Part shown: positions 1 through 11,277 of the stretch, one piece after another
Position numbering within the stretch: position 1 is the stretch's first letter
Layout of the letters: every line of letters starts with the position of its first letter
Source: Poa pratensis
Taxonomy: Eukaryota > Streptophyta > Magnoliopsida > Poales > Poaceae
DNA: 64,000 nucleotides
Direction of reading: 5' to 3'
NCBI GenBank assembly: GCA_947311845.1
Contig: CAMZMU010000117.1
Location: forward strand, 70,639,885-70,703,884
Notes under the pieces: generated by a model
Seen by the model: the letters and a program-made list of their open reading frames with translations, nothing else
Database searches by the model: none
What the model was told of the DNA's origin: nothing
Program-made: the position numbers and the translations under genes

Positions 1-238
1 GCTATGCCTATCTGTCTCCCTCCCTCTAATGGGGTGCCCCTACCTGGCTTTATAAAGGGAGCCAGGTAGGGTTTACATGAGTTTCTTGTCTTGTACTCCA
101 AGTTTTAGCTTGTTGGGCTTCATTGGGCCGCCAGGTGGGCCTTTGTTGTCATCTTCTAATAGGCCGCATGTCGGGTCCTAGTCTTGGCGTGCACCAGGTA
201 CCTTCACCGTGGGGTAGTCGAAGGGTAGCCCCACGACA
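1..238. repeat. Possible LTR fragment, unclassified
   Basis: The stretch holds a TATA-like CTTTATAAAGG near 50 and ends in CGACA at 234-238, as some Gypsy LTRs do. There is no partner LTR, primer site or target duplication in view. This is a weak call based on general appearance, and the block could be any GC-rich repeat. Confidence 0.2.
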
Positions 239-1865
239 ACCGGAGTGGAAGGAGGCGCCACTTACCTGGTCGTCGTGGATGAATCTGGTCTCGGACGAAG
301 AGCACGAAATGGGGGGGGGGGGGGAATGGTGGCGGGAGCTGGGCGGTGAGAAGAGAGGGGTGAAATAAGGGAGGCAAAACATGGACGGTGAGCGAAATTT
401 CTCCCACCACCATTTTTGCGTGCACGAGCTCGGCTCCAGCGTTCCCCATTTTGCCTTGCGGGAGGGTGGCTCTGCAGAAACGGTGGAATCGGGCGTTCCT
501 CTCGGGCCTGACACAAAGTGCTTTAAGGTTCATACTCGTGCAGGCACGCGAAACGGGCCAGGAAACCAAACAAGCCAAAACATAGGTGAAACACCGCGTT
601 CCTATGGGCCGTGGCCCGTGGGCAACCAAACACGCCTCATATCCTCAAAAAAAACCTAACACGCCTCAATGTGAGGAAGAAAAAATATACGAGGGAAGGT
701 ACAAGATAGTATAAAGGGTGAGCATGCTTTGGGTGGCCACTCCCTAGTAAACTGGAAAGTGGTTTGTCGACCCAAGGAGGTGAGTGACCTTGGTATTACT
801 GATCTGGAAAGGTTCAGCCGCGCCCTTCGGCTGTGATAGCCTTGGGTACAGTAGACTGACCCCGAGCGCCCCTGAGTTGGATCAAAGCTGTCATGCGACG
901 ACATTGATAATGCCCTATTCAGGGCATCAACGAAAATCATGATTGGAAGTGGAAATTCCGCCCTATTTTGGCATGACAGATGGTGTGAGCATGGGCCTCT
1001 TGGAGTCGTGCGCCTGACCCTTCAAGATTGCAACAAGGAAGAACGTAACAGTTACAGTTTGTGAGGATAACAATTGGATTTGTTTCATCGTGAGAATTAA
1101 CACCCTTAAGTAGCTCAACCAGATCATCGACCTGTGGGGAATTATCTCTGCTATCCACCAGCTCACCCGATATGTTGTGAACGCACGCGGAAGATGCTAC
1201 AAGGTTTCTGGGTGTTTGCTACTAGTTTGTGTTTTCTTGGATTTTTCGATGTTTCATACATGTGTTCAAAATGCCTCAAACACATGTTTGTTTGTGGCGT
1301 TACTATTTTTGAAATATTGCGAATCTATTTTCGCACAATTTTGTAACATCTTCCTGATTTTTTGTTGTTGTGTAAGCACTTTTTATTTCGTTCTTTTTTT
1401 AATGTTGCGAAACATTTGCATGGGTGGTAGATATTCCTGCAAAAATATTGTGATATAATTGTCGCACTATTTTTTTTAGAAATGTTGTGATCTTTATTTG
1501 AATTATTTTTAACTTCTGCTAATTGTTTTATTGCTATGAATACTAGTATTTATTTTTTCCGCACGGTGTCGGAACAAGGTCCACCCACATAAAAACGATG
1601 GGGGTAAAAAAAACGATGGAGGGTAAGGAGCATTGAGCCCAGCTGCGGAAAACGGCAGAGTTTTGGCCCATTGAAGAGTGACCGACCGATGGCTAGTCCT
1701 GTGTCAAATCCTATATATCGCCCGCTTGCGGTGAGAAATGGTCGCGTCGCCTCAATGAATGCATCGATGGGCCGACACATTTGGCTTTTCTCCTTTCTTC
1801 TTCCTTTTTCTTCTCTGCTTTCTTTTTCGTTTTCTTTTCAGGTTTCTTCTTTTTGTTCACATTTT
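239..1865. other. Unassigned intergenic DNA
   Basis: Only short overlapping reading frames are present, with no recognisable domain. A run of 14 G lies at 311-324. From about 1180 the sequence turns AT-rich, with repeated ATGTTGCGAAACA-like words. I see no gene, RNA or bounded transposon here. Confidence 0.5.
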
Positions 1866-2120
1866 ATGATTTTGAAAAATAATCAGTTTTGAAAAGTGTT
1901 CAAAATTAAAAAAATGTTCAGGTTTAAAATTATTCAAATTTGAAAGCCGTGTAAAATTTGAAAAAAAATTCAAATTTAAAAATTGTTCAGAATTAAACTA
2001 TTCAAATTTGGAGGTTGTTCAGATTTAAAAATTGTTCAAATTTAATAATGAAAAATGTTCAAATTTAAAAAATATTCAGAATTTGAAAATGTTCAGATTT
2101 TCAAAAAGTTTTGTAATTTT
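1866..2120. repeat. AT-rich degenerate TTCAAATTT repeats
   Basis: Words such as TGTTCAAATTTAAAAA and TTCAGATTT recur many times at irregular spacing. No terminal inverted repeats or target duplication were found, so the mobile family, if any, is undefined. Similar AT-rich wording occurs inside the Helitron at 12130-13440. Confidence 0.5.
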
Positions 2121-2289
2121 TCATTTCCTTTTAGTTAGCACCGTATTAGCCCTAGCTCATTTGTTTTTCAACTACCATCATAGCCAATAGGGAACCGGTC
2201 TCAAGCTTTGTTTAGGCGGTCTGACGAATTCCCTCCTTCAAGAGACATGTCATATGGAGTTTGGAGTTACTTGGAGTACCTAATAAAAC

Positions 2290-2880
2290 AGTAAAATCTA
2301 TGCACAACATCGATCAACTACCTACCGTTGGTGGCTCGATCGGTATGTAAAACGTGTAATGACATGCAATGTTTGGTGAGGCGCATTAGTGTATGAACGA
2401 GTGAGCGCTTAATTATAAAATGACGCCGCCGCACAGGCTTTTGCTGGCCTCAGTTAACATGGAATGCTTAGAAAATGATGTCAGTGACAAAAGTACAGCT
2501 TTTAGTCGGATGGGCGTTCAGCGCATAAAGCTATCAGTATACAGGTGCACAAATTCTCTCGGGTTTAAAGTGGTCCTGTTTTAGTATTTTTATAAGGCTC
2601 CACTGTTGAAAGCCATGGAAAAGCAGACGATATTATATTAAGATTTAGGAGCGGAAAACGTGTATATAAATCAAGGGAGGTTCATGTTCATGATGTTCTC
2701 CAGTAATTAGGCAGCAAGCGGTCTGGCTATCAGTTGATCGAGATCTCCAAAATCAGCGAGAGCGAAAACCTTGAGCTAGGAGAAGCTCAAGTAACAAGAG
2801 AAGCCATAGCGAGATCAGGTACGTACTCCACCATACTAACACAGATGAAATGTGTGCATTAGCTATCAACATTTGGTTCT
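2290..2880 (+). promoter_or_regulatory. Distal duplicated copy of the receptor-kinase promoter and 5'UTR
   Basis: The segment aligns by eye with 3810-4410. Shared blocks include CATCGAT..ACTACCTACC, GCAATGTTT.GTGAGG, TTATAAAATGA, CCAGTAATTAGGCAGCAAG and the final ATCAGGTA.GTA. It keeps a clear TATA box (TATATAAA, 2662-2669), and its untranslated exon ends in a splice donor (CAG/GTACGTA, GT at 2819-2820). No receptor-kinase coding sequence follows it before the second copy. It is therefore either a remnant of a lost tandem gene or a live alternative first exon for the gene at 4618. The homology and splice signal are visible; use of the promoter is inferred. Confidence 0.65.
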
Positions 2881-3809
2881 ACTCGTTTGGGGGTTTTCAT
2901 TTAAAGGAAGAAGGGAAAAGAAGAAAATTTATACGAGTACTAAAGTACTACGTAATGACTGTTCTGTACCGTGCTTGACGGCAGAACCACTGCGATTACA
3001 TTTTGCGCACCCAACGTGGTCCTCATATCTCCACCGATGCCACCCCGCCATGGCACGAGCACCGGCCGGCGGCCACCACCATCCTACGCCGTGGCGGCCA
3101 GCCTCGCCGGTGTCCTATGCGGGGCTGAACCCGGTGCCTATCTAGTTCGACCATCCCAACAAGGTGTCGCCCCGACACCCTCGGCTTCGTAGTTCCTACG
3201 CCGCCGCAGCCCGCAAGGGTGCCCCCTCGCAGCCCTCATCCTTCACCTACTACGGCGACCAGATGCCATTGTTGGAAGCAGGCGCCGAGACGGCGCGCAG
3301 GGCCTACTACGGCGACCGGACGCCGTCGTTTGAAGCAGCTCCTTTGTCACGTGCCCAGGCAGCGGGGACTTCGGCCATGATCTTTTCATCATCATCGAGC
3401 AGCTACCACAAGGTCAGCCGTTCCAGGCTCCATCTGCACCGTAGCCCCCTCCCGCAAAATGCTACAGTACTGTCTAGTGCTTCTGTGCCCATCCGCTCAC
3501 TGCACGGAAGCTGTTCGGTGAAATGCTTCAAAGAACTGTAGTTAGAAAATATTGTGGATTTTTTTTGGTTCAGCCAAGTGGTTCATGAAGGGGGTTTTTA
3601 TTTAGAACATCACTTCATCTAGATCTATAAACTAAAAAAAAAGTGGCCCAAATGGCGGGGTTTTTTTTTCATTTGGATATATTTTTTTCAACCAAGAGCA
3701 CATGCAACCGAGTGCACCTTCGAGTTACCCACATGTAAATCTTGCTTCCTTTGCTTGAACCTAAACCCTGCACGAGCTCAGATCCCTTCACCACATATCG
3801 TATCTTTGA
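2881..3809. other. Spacer between the two promoter copies; short GC-rich coding-like patch
   Basis: From about 2970 to 3540 the sequence is GC-rich and open in more than one frame. One frame repeats a YYGD motif (around 3250 and 3305) followed by a serine run. I recognise no family, and no start with clear context can be chosen. The rest (3541-3809) is AT-rich with no identifiable content. It may be a captured gene fragment, but this is unsupported. Confidence 0.35.
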
Positions 3810-4617
3810 CCTTGTTAAAATATTATGAATGCACCACATCGATTGACTACCTACCGGGTTCGGTAGCAAGTTAAACGTGTGATAGGTTGCAATGTTTTGT
3901 GAGGTGCATTAGCATACGAATGAGTGCTTAGTTATAAAATGATGCTGGCTTTCACAGGTCTCAAATAACCGTGATTATTAGTTCGGCGGGAGGAGCATTA
4001 ACAATGAATGCTTACAAAATGACTGGTCACTGAGATACTGATGGAGATTTCAGTCGGACGAGCTTTCATAAAGTGCCTTTTACTCTCTTTTTTCATGTTA
4101 GCTGAAGCACACTATCCAGATGCATCGCTCTTGCTTAAATTTGTCCTTGTTTAGTAGTTTAAAAGTAGCCGGTTGAAAACCATGGAAAAGCAGATGAGTA
4201 GGAGCAAAAAACATGCTTATAGTTACATAAGGGAGGTACGGAGGTACATGTTCCCCAGTAATTAGGCAGCAAGAAGTTTTCTAACAACTGATCGAACTCC
4301 AATCAGGGAAAGCAAGAATCTTGAGTAAGGAGAAGACCAACTAGCAGGAGAATCGTATCAGGTATGTATTAAAACATAACACCCCAGATGATTTTTTTTG
4401 CATTAGCTACAAACATTTTCTTAAACTCTTGTCTTAATTTTCACTTAAACATAACAGCCCAACTCATGAAGCTTCCTACAAGTGCAAACATGCATTGTAC
4501 ATAATGTCGAGCAGAACTATTTGTGACCCAGCTGCTTCATAGATCAATCTTAGCTAACATCTTTCCATCCAAATTTTTCCTGTTTTAATCTATGCATAAT
4601 ACTGAAACCAGGGAAAC
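3810..4617 (+). promoter_or_regulatory. Proximal promoter, untranslated exon and 5'UTR intron of the receptor kinase
   Basis: This is the second copy of the duplicated segment. Its untranslated exon ends at 4361 with donor GT at 4362-4363 (ATCAG/GTATGTA). A matching acceptor (AACCAG/GGAAAC) lies at 4611-4612, six bases before the kinase start codon. This predicts a 5'UTR intron of about 250 bp. The TATA box seen in the distal copy is degraded here: the equivalent sequence reads CTTATAGTTACATAAG near 4215. Confidence 0.6.
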
Positions 4618-7600
4618 ATGAAGGTCAATGCAATCATCCGACTGCTGGTCATGATGCTCACCGCTGGCTATGCACATGTTACCACCTGCAGCTCCTTATA
4701 TGGAAACGAGACAGACATGTTGTCACTGCTTGAATTCAAGAAGACAATCAGTCTCGATCCACATCAGGCCTTGGTGTCCTGGAACGACAGCACCCACTAC
4801 TGCAATTGGAAAGGTGTTCGTTGCAGGATGAATAATCCACGTCGAGTCACTTCTCTTGACCTTTCCTATCAAGGTTTAGTTGGGCAAATCTCCCCGACAC
4901 TCGGGAACCTAACATTCCTGAAATATTTGGACCTGTCAGATAATGGCTTCACCGCAGAGATCCCTTCTTTCCTTGGCCATCTGCGCCACCTCCGTGAACT
5001 CTCTTTGAGTAACAACACTCTGCAAGGATGGATTCCTAGCTTTGCGAACTGTTCCAGTCTTGAGGTTCTGTTGCTGAATGGCAATCATCTAGTTGGGCAA
5101 ATTCCTGTAAATTGGTCTCCTAGAATGCAATCACTGGGTTTTTCAGATAATTATCTTACTGGAAAAATACCTGCTTCTCTTGCCAATCTTACAATGCTGA
5201 TCGAATTTAGATGCTTGAATAATAAGATTGAGGGTGGCATACCTAATGAGTTTGCCAAGTTCCGCAGCTTGCAGTTCTTAAATGTTGCAAAAAATCTGTT
5301 GGTCGGTAGGTTTCCACAAGCCATCTTGAATCTTTCAACTCTTGTTGAAGTCAGCCTTACTTCGAACAGTTTCAGCGGAGAGGTACCGCCCAATCTTGGT
5401 AACTATCTACCTAATCTCGACCTGCTATATTTAGCCATCAACTTATTTCAAGGGAATATTCTCCTAGTTTAACAAACGCTTCCAAGCTTCACCGTGTTGA
5501 TATATCACAGAATAATTTCACCGGTGTGGTGCCTGGCTCCATTGGCAAACTAAGTAAACTAACCACGATAAATCTAGAGGTCAATAAACTCACAACACGT
5601 AGCAGGGAAGATTGGGCATTTTTGAATAGCTTAGCCAACTGCACTGATCTTCAAAAATTCTGGATTGATGGAAATCATTTAGAAGGAGAAGTACCATCTT
5701 CATTAGGTAACCTTTCTGTTCAGCTGCAAGAGCTACGTTTGGGAGCAAATAAATTATCAGGGAACTTTCCTTCTGGCATAGCAAATCTTCCCGGCCTAAC
5801 TCTATTGTCAATGGGAAGCAATCGATTTACAGGTGTGGTTCCTGACTGGATCGGGAGTCTCAAGAAATTACAATCAATATATTATGCGATAACAGTTTTA
5901 CGGGATATATTCCTGTATCCCTTTCAAATTTATCTCGACTAGGGATTCTTGATCTAAGATCCAATAAGTTCCGTGGTCACATACCCCCAAGCTTAGGAAG
6001 ACTGCAAATGCTCCAATATTTATACATTCTCAATAACAGTCTTCAAGGTAATGTACCAAAAGAGATCTTCAGAATTCCAGTGATATCTGAAATTGATCTA
6101 TCTTTGAACAACCTTGATGGGCCACTTCCAGACGAGATTAGTAATGCCAAGCAACTTTTATACTTGGCCCTTTCATCAAATAAGCTATCAGGAGATATTC
6201 CAAACACTATGGGTAACTGTGAAAGCTTGGAAGAGATCGATTTGAGTTCAAATATTTTCCAGGGAGGTGTCCCCACTTCATTAGGCAATATAAGGGGCCT
6301 AAGAGTCCTGAATTTTTCTCATAATAACTTAACTGGGTCAATACCGATATCTCTTGGCAACTCACAATATCTTGAGATACTGGATTTGTCTTTCAACCAT
6401 CTTGAGTGGGAGGTCCCAAAAATTGGAATCTTCAAAAATGTAACGGCCCTACGGATTGGTGGAAATCGGGGGCTTTGCGGTGGTGCATTGGAGCTCCACT
6501 TAGTTGCATGTTCTGATAAGCCTTCAGACTCAACTAAGCACAACCTATTCACTATACTCAAAGTAGCAATTCCAGTGGCCAGCATGATTTCACTTTCCAT
6601 GGTCATATTTGTCGTACTGTTTCGGAGGGGGAAACACAAGAGAAAAAAAATGACTTTACCATCATTTGGTAGACACTTCCCCAAGGTTTCATTCAATGAT
6701 CTAGCCAGAGCAACAGATGGGTTCTCGACATCCAACATAATTGGAAGCGGAGGATACGGATGTGTATATCGAGGAAAACTATTTCAAGATGGAAATTATG
6801 TTGCCATAAAAGTATTCAACATGGATACAAGGGGAGCACAGAAGAGCTTCATTGAAGAATGTAATGTCTTAAAAAATGTGCGGCATCGTAATCTGGTCTG
6901 CATCCTAACTGCATGCTCAAGCATTGATCCTACTGGGAATGATTTCAAAGCTCTAGTGTATGAGTTCATGCCTCGAGGAGACTTACATAGACTACTATAC
7001 TCAACCCAAGACTCCGAAAACTCTTCAGATTCCAGCCATATTACACTTGCTCAGAGGCTAACCATTCTAGTGGATGTAGCAGATGCACTGGAGTACCTAC
7101 ACCATAGAAACCATGGAACAATTATTCATTGTGACATGAAGCCTAGCAACATTCTCTTGGATGACAGTATGACAGCTCATGTTGGAGACTTCGGCCTTGC
7201 CAGGTTCAAAGTTGATTCAGTGGTATCTTCATCTGGTGGTTCATACTCTACATCTTCAGTTGCAATAAAGGGCACGATTGGATATGTTGCTCCAGGTAAT
7301 TTCGATTTTATATCTGGTATCACCTCTTTATGTTGATAATGACCTTCGCTTATACTAATATTGGAATTAAATTAATCTTGCATGTGATCTCCAGAGTGTG
7401 CAACAGGTGTTCTTGTTTCGACTGCTAGCGATGTCTATAGCTTTGGAATTATTCTACTTGAGATATTCTTACGGAAGAGGCCGACTGATGATATGTTCAA
7501 GGATGGAGTGGGCCTTGCAAAATATGTTGCGATGAACTTTCCTACTGGAATATCAGAGATTGTAGACCCCGAATTACTACAAGATCAGACAGAATTTCCC

Positions 7601-7765
7601 CAGGAAACTAAAGTGGCCATCAAGGCAAAGGACTTGAACTGTTTAATATCGGTGCTAAACATTGGACTATGTTGCACCAAGCTGGCCCCGAACGAGCGCC
7701 TCAACATGCAGCAAGTGGCTGCAAGGTTGCACGGAATCAAGGAGGCGTATCTCAAAGGGATATAA
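4618..7765 (+). CDS. LRR receptor-like kinase of the XA21/EFR (LRR-XII) type, two 1-bp frameshifts
   Basis: This is a plasma-membrane receptor kinase, predicted to sense an extracellular ligand through leucine-rich repeats and signal through a cytoplasmic Ser/Thr kinase. The order is a signal peptide (residues 1-25), an LRR N-cap (LLEFKKTISLDP, then WNDSTHYCNWKGVRC), about twenty LxxLxLxxNxLxGxIP repeats, a membrane helix (about 6550-6625), then the kinase. The kinase has a Gly loop (GSGGYG), VAIK lysine, HCDMKPSN and DFG. Cys before the catalytic Asp makes it a non-RD kinase, as in XA21, FLS2 and EFR. One 99-bp intron (7296-7394) joins GTIGYVAP to ECATG. The joined length is about 1016 residues, close to XA21. 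The reading frame slips by one missing base near 5460 and again near 5889. Everything else is intact, so either recent inactivation or sequence error would explain it. Confidence 0.9.
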
Positions 7766-8863
7766 GGTAGACACTTGATTTTTTTTTGTATGGTGCCAGG
7801 TGTTTTCATAATTTAGAGAAGGTTTTTTTTAAAAATGCATGTGGCATTCCTTTCCTGATAAAATCATGACTCTTGTTCCTGTCGTAATTGTACAGGTGCA
7901 GAACTGGAGAATGCTGGCAGTTGCTGAGACAAAAACTGGAAGTCAACTTCTGCGAGATGAACAAATAAAACCAGGATTTAGCTATGCTGGAGAAATGATC
8001 AATATATGTGTTCTTGCTTGGGATGTTGGTCAAGGCAGAGCTTCCTCTCTGAGGACCATCAATGGCTCTGTTCTTATTTTTTATTTTCCTTCCTTTCTAA
8101 TACACTATTTCCGTACAAACGATGATGTTTGTTAATCTAACTGTCACAACCATATCATACCGCCTCAAAACAACAGAAATTCAACTTATATGTTGATATT
8201 AAGTTGGTTGTACGAACAGTCGATCTATATATGCTTGAAAAGACATTACTAACCCAGTATTGTTTAATCTATAACCTTTTCACGACGAGGAATCCTGAAT
8301 TTTCCATTTTACATCTAGATGATCCTTATTGTATTCTCTATGCTGAACTGATGAAGATTGTATGTGTTTTCCCTTGTCAATTTGCCTGTTAGACTGCTTG
8401 GCTTTGATTTCGACTAGGATTTCTGTATCGCTGAACGTTTATCTGGGAGATCACTTTGAACCGATCAAAAGTTGGTGATATACTTATATTGATGATAGAA
8501 ATACATAACTTAACGTAGTGAATATTGCAGGTAATGATTGGCATGAACTGCTTTCTGCTTTCCAAGTGGGTTTATAAGGAATATGATAGTTTACAGTCTA
8601 TTTCATGGGTACGGGTGGAGCCATGTAATGTAATTGAATTTTATTCCTGCTAGATTTTGCACTCGAATGGCGGAGCTAGCCCGATTTCAGAGCCTGCGCA
8701 CATGTGCTCATCTTTTTCATATCAGATCGCAATTTCTGTCATCCCAGGCCAGAGCTCTTTGAGGGCCGTCGCGAACTCTGGACACGTGCCTGGAGCAGAT
8801 AAGGTAGTTCGGTAAAATCGCCCCAGCTCGGATGCTTGATAGATTTCAAAATGATATTGTACC
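7766..8863 (+). other. 3' flank of the receptor kinase
   Basis: AT-rich sequence follows the stop codon, with no recognisable domain or bounded repeat. It probably holds the 3'UTR and possibly an untranslated intron (a TTGTACAG acceptor-like site lies near 7896). No clear polyadenylation signal could be chosen. Confidence 0.4.
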
Positions 8864-8866
8864 TTG

Positions 8867-9535
8867 CACTACTGGAAAATCACTCTTCGCCGTGTGGTCA
8901 AAACACACGGCGAAGACTAGAATCTACCTCGGCGAAGCGTTCGCCGAGAGAGGCACTCGGCAGAGACCTCTCGGCGACAATCGCCTCGGCGACGCCTCTT
9001 CGCCGAGTGCTTTCTATCGGGTATACACGGCAACGTCTTCGCCGAGACAATTTAACGGACACCCGGCGAAGAAAGATAATCCGGTCCGTCGACTGTCAGA
9101 TGTGTGTCAGTACTTCGCCGAGTCCGGGCGTGTCGGCGCTCGGCGAAGAAGGAACGCACAGGCGGCGCCACGTGTCCTAGAAATTGGGTGCCGGCGAAGG
9201 CTTCGCCGACATGGCCTTCGCCGAGTGCCGGATTCCTTTGCCGGAGGACGCTTTGCCAAGAACTTCTTCGCCAAGCATATTCTTCGCCGAGTATTTTTAT
9301 CGCCGAGTGTTTGCATTTTGCCGAGTGCCTGGTGTTCAGCCGGTCTCGGCGAAGGCAACTCCCAGGAGAGACCATATGGCACCTCTTCGCCGAGAGCCCG
9401 TCTCGGCAAAACCGAAAACCTCGGCGAAGGATGTTCCCAGGTGACCAAATGGCACCTGTAGCGCCTCTTCGCCGAGAGCCCTACTCGGCAAAGGCATGTT
9501 CGCCGAGTATAGCACACGGCGAAGATAGTACATTG
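8867..9535. repeat. Left terminus and subterminal repeat array of CACTA A
   Basis: More than twenty copies of the 9-10 bp motif TTCGCCGAG or its complement CTCGGCGAA occur in both orientations after the terminal CACTACTGGAAAATC. The spacing is irregular. Runs that look like open frames here are made by this motif and are not genes. Confidence 0.9.
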
Positions 9536-9585
9536 TGCCAGATTTTGCTGCTTTTTAAAAATCCCTGCATTTTAAACACAATATA

Positions 9586-9588
<3 letters not shown>

Positions 9589-9634
<46 letters not shown>
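9589..9634. repeat. (AT)23 microsatellite
   Basis: An uninterrupted dinucleotide AT run of 46 bp sits just inside the left subterminal array of CACTA A. Confidence 0.97.
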
Positions 9635-9636
<2 letters not shown>

Positions 9637-10181
9637 ATTATATCACTGGATCACTCCCAAAACATTGAAAGGAGACACATATAACAAAAATATCGCACAC
9701 ATTGTCCGAAAGTTCACAAAATAGAGTCCACAAGTTCATAAGCACACAACCCAAGGTCAAACAAGTCCAAAATACATCGCACTAGTTCACAGCTAGCAGG
9801 AAATGCCACAAAATCAGATGTATCACAAATCCAGTAGTCACCGAAGGCCTCATGGATGCAATCCTACAAGATTTAAAGCTATAAGCATTAGTTTCAAAAC
9901 ATGTGTGTGGAAATGTGGGTATTGACATGTATTTGGGACCTGAGCTTACCTAGAGTCACTCGCCGATGGCGCTGATGATGGGCTTGCAGCCCGCCTCCAC
10001 CATTCCCTCCGTCTTCACCATCCGCGGGAGTGTGGGATCTAGACGATCGATTGTCCTATGAAGATTCAGAAGTGGCATACAAATTGTTCATACAAAATAT
10101 TACATCACAAATGGTTCATACAAAATATTACTCACAAATGGTTCATACAAACAGAAATTCTAAATCGACGAGTACAAAGCT
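9635..10181. other. Non-coding interior of CACTA A, 3' of the transposase
   Basis: No supported gene is seen. At about 10080-10155 a segment around GGTTCATACAAA is repeated three times. A short GC-rich patch at 9960-10030 could be the last exon of a transposon gene on the minus strand, but nothing confirms it. Confidence 0.4.
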
Positions 10182-10976
10182 TCAGAAGCCTGTGTCTACG
10201 TTTGGATCATAACTTGGACCAGGATCATCATCATCACTATCACGATTGTACCACCAATCTTCTACGTAGTCTAGAGGTGGACCGCTCGGCTCCTCTACAT
10301 CGGGTAGGTGCATCCGTTCAAGAAGCTCCATGTCTTTCTGGTTGACAACCAGCTCACCGTCCTCTTGCCCATGGTTGACTCTAATGCCATCGTCGTCTTC
10401 TTCCATTTCATCTACAGAAGGCAAGGTGATGTTCAAACGGCCTGACAGCCCATCTTCTTGATAATACTCTCCCTCGTAGGTGTTCGGGTTTAGGTGGTGA
10501 TGGTAGTCGTCATTGTTAGGGGTAGGTACTTTATTACGCGGCGGTACCGAGATCACTACATCCCACCCTAGTAGACGTTTTACAGTTTTGCATGGGTATG
10601 GGAGATAAAAAACTTGGATGGCTTGGTGTGCTAGGATATAGACATCATCACCCGCGTAGACGGATTCTCGCTCAATTTCGACCAACCCAATTTCAGGTCT
10701 TCGTCTCACTCTTGTTGGATTGAACCAATGGCATTTGAAGACAACAGGGTTCTTCTTTTTGCCGAATTCACAATCCAGTTCAATTATTTCCTTGACTATT
10801 CCATAGTAATCAAGGTCACCTCGCACTTGGCATAAGACCCCGGAATTTCTTGTCTTCGGGTTTGGCCGAGTTTTTTCGTAATGATCGGTATGGAAGCGGA
10901 ACCCATTCACGTCATAAGAATTATAGGTCTTGACGGCATAGGTGCATGAGGTAAGTTTCTTCAACTCGGGCCTCAT
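10182..10976 (-). pseudogene. CACTA A transposase, C-terminal DUF4216-like part
   Basis: An open frame of about 260 codons matches the DUF4216 region that follows DUF4218 in plant TNP2-family proteins. It shows FRFHTDHYEK, a YYG..EIIELD segment, CHWFNP and QVFYLPYP. The tail is acidic (DSDDDDPGP). It belongs to the same gene as 13546-16070 but is separated from it by an intron-like gap holding the Helitron. The ATG at 10976 is internal to the domain rather than the true gene start. Confidence 0.75.
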
Positions 10977-11277
10977 GTCCGGGTCGGATATTCCCTACAA
11001 GTGCAATAGGAACAAGTATGATATATTAGTGTTGACGAAACGTATTGCACAAACATGGAATGAAACAAGGGGATATTCCCTACTTTAGCTTTGAACCATG
11101 GAATGAAACCGCCGCCTCCTTGACCCCCTTTTTAAAAAGGACCAACTTGTCATTGTCGGTACATGGTCTTCGATGTTTCCATGTTTCTGTCTCAAATAAC
11201 CTATGAATGGCAACGATCAAGGAACAGAGTTAGTCCACAAACTAGGAAATGGAAGTGTGCCAAACTATTCACTGAGC

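Noticed and set aside
311..324. G14 run as a regulatory G-quadruplex
   Set aside because: A single homopolymer tract with no promoter nearby; it could also be a sequencing artefact.
937..1166. Overlapping minus-strand frames of about 70 codons
   Set aside because: They have no recognisable domain, two frames are equally open, and the region shows no clear splice or start context.
8832..9724. Several long frames in the left end of CACTA A
   Set aside because: They are made of the TTCGCCGAG subterminal repeat and its complement, which is open in many frames.
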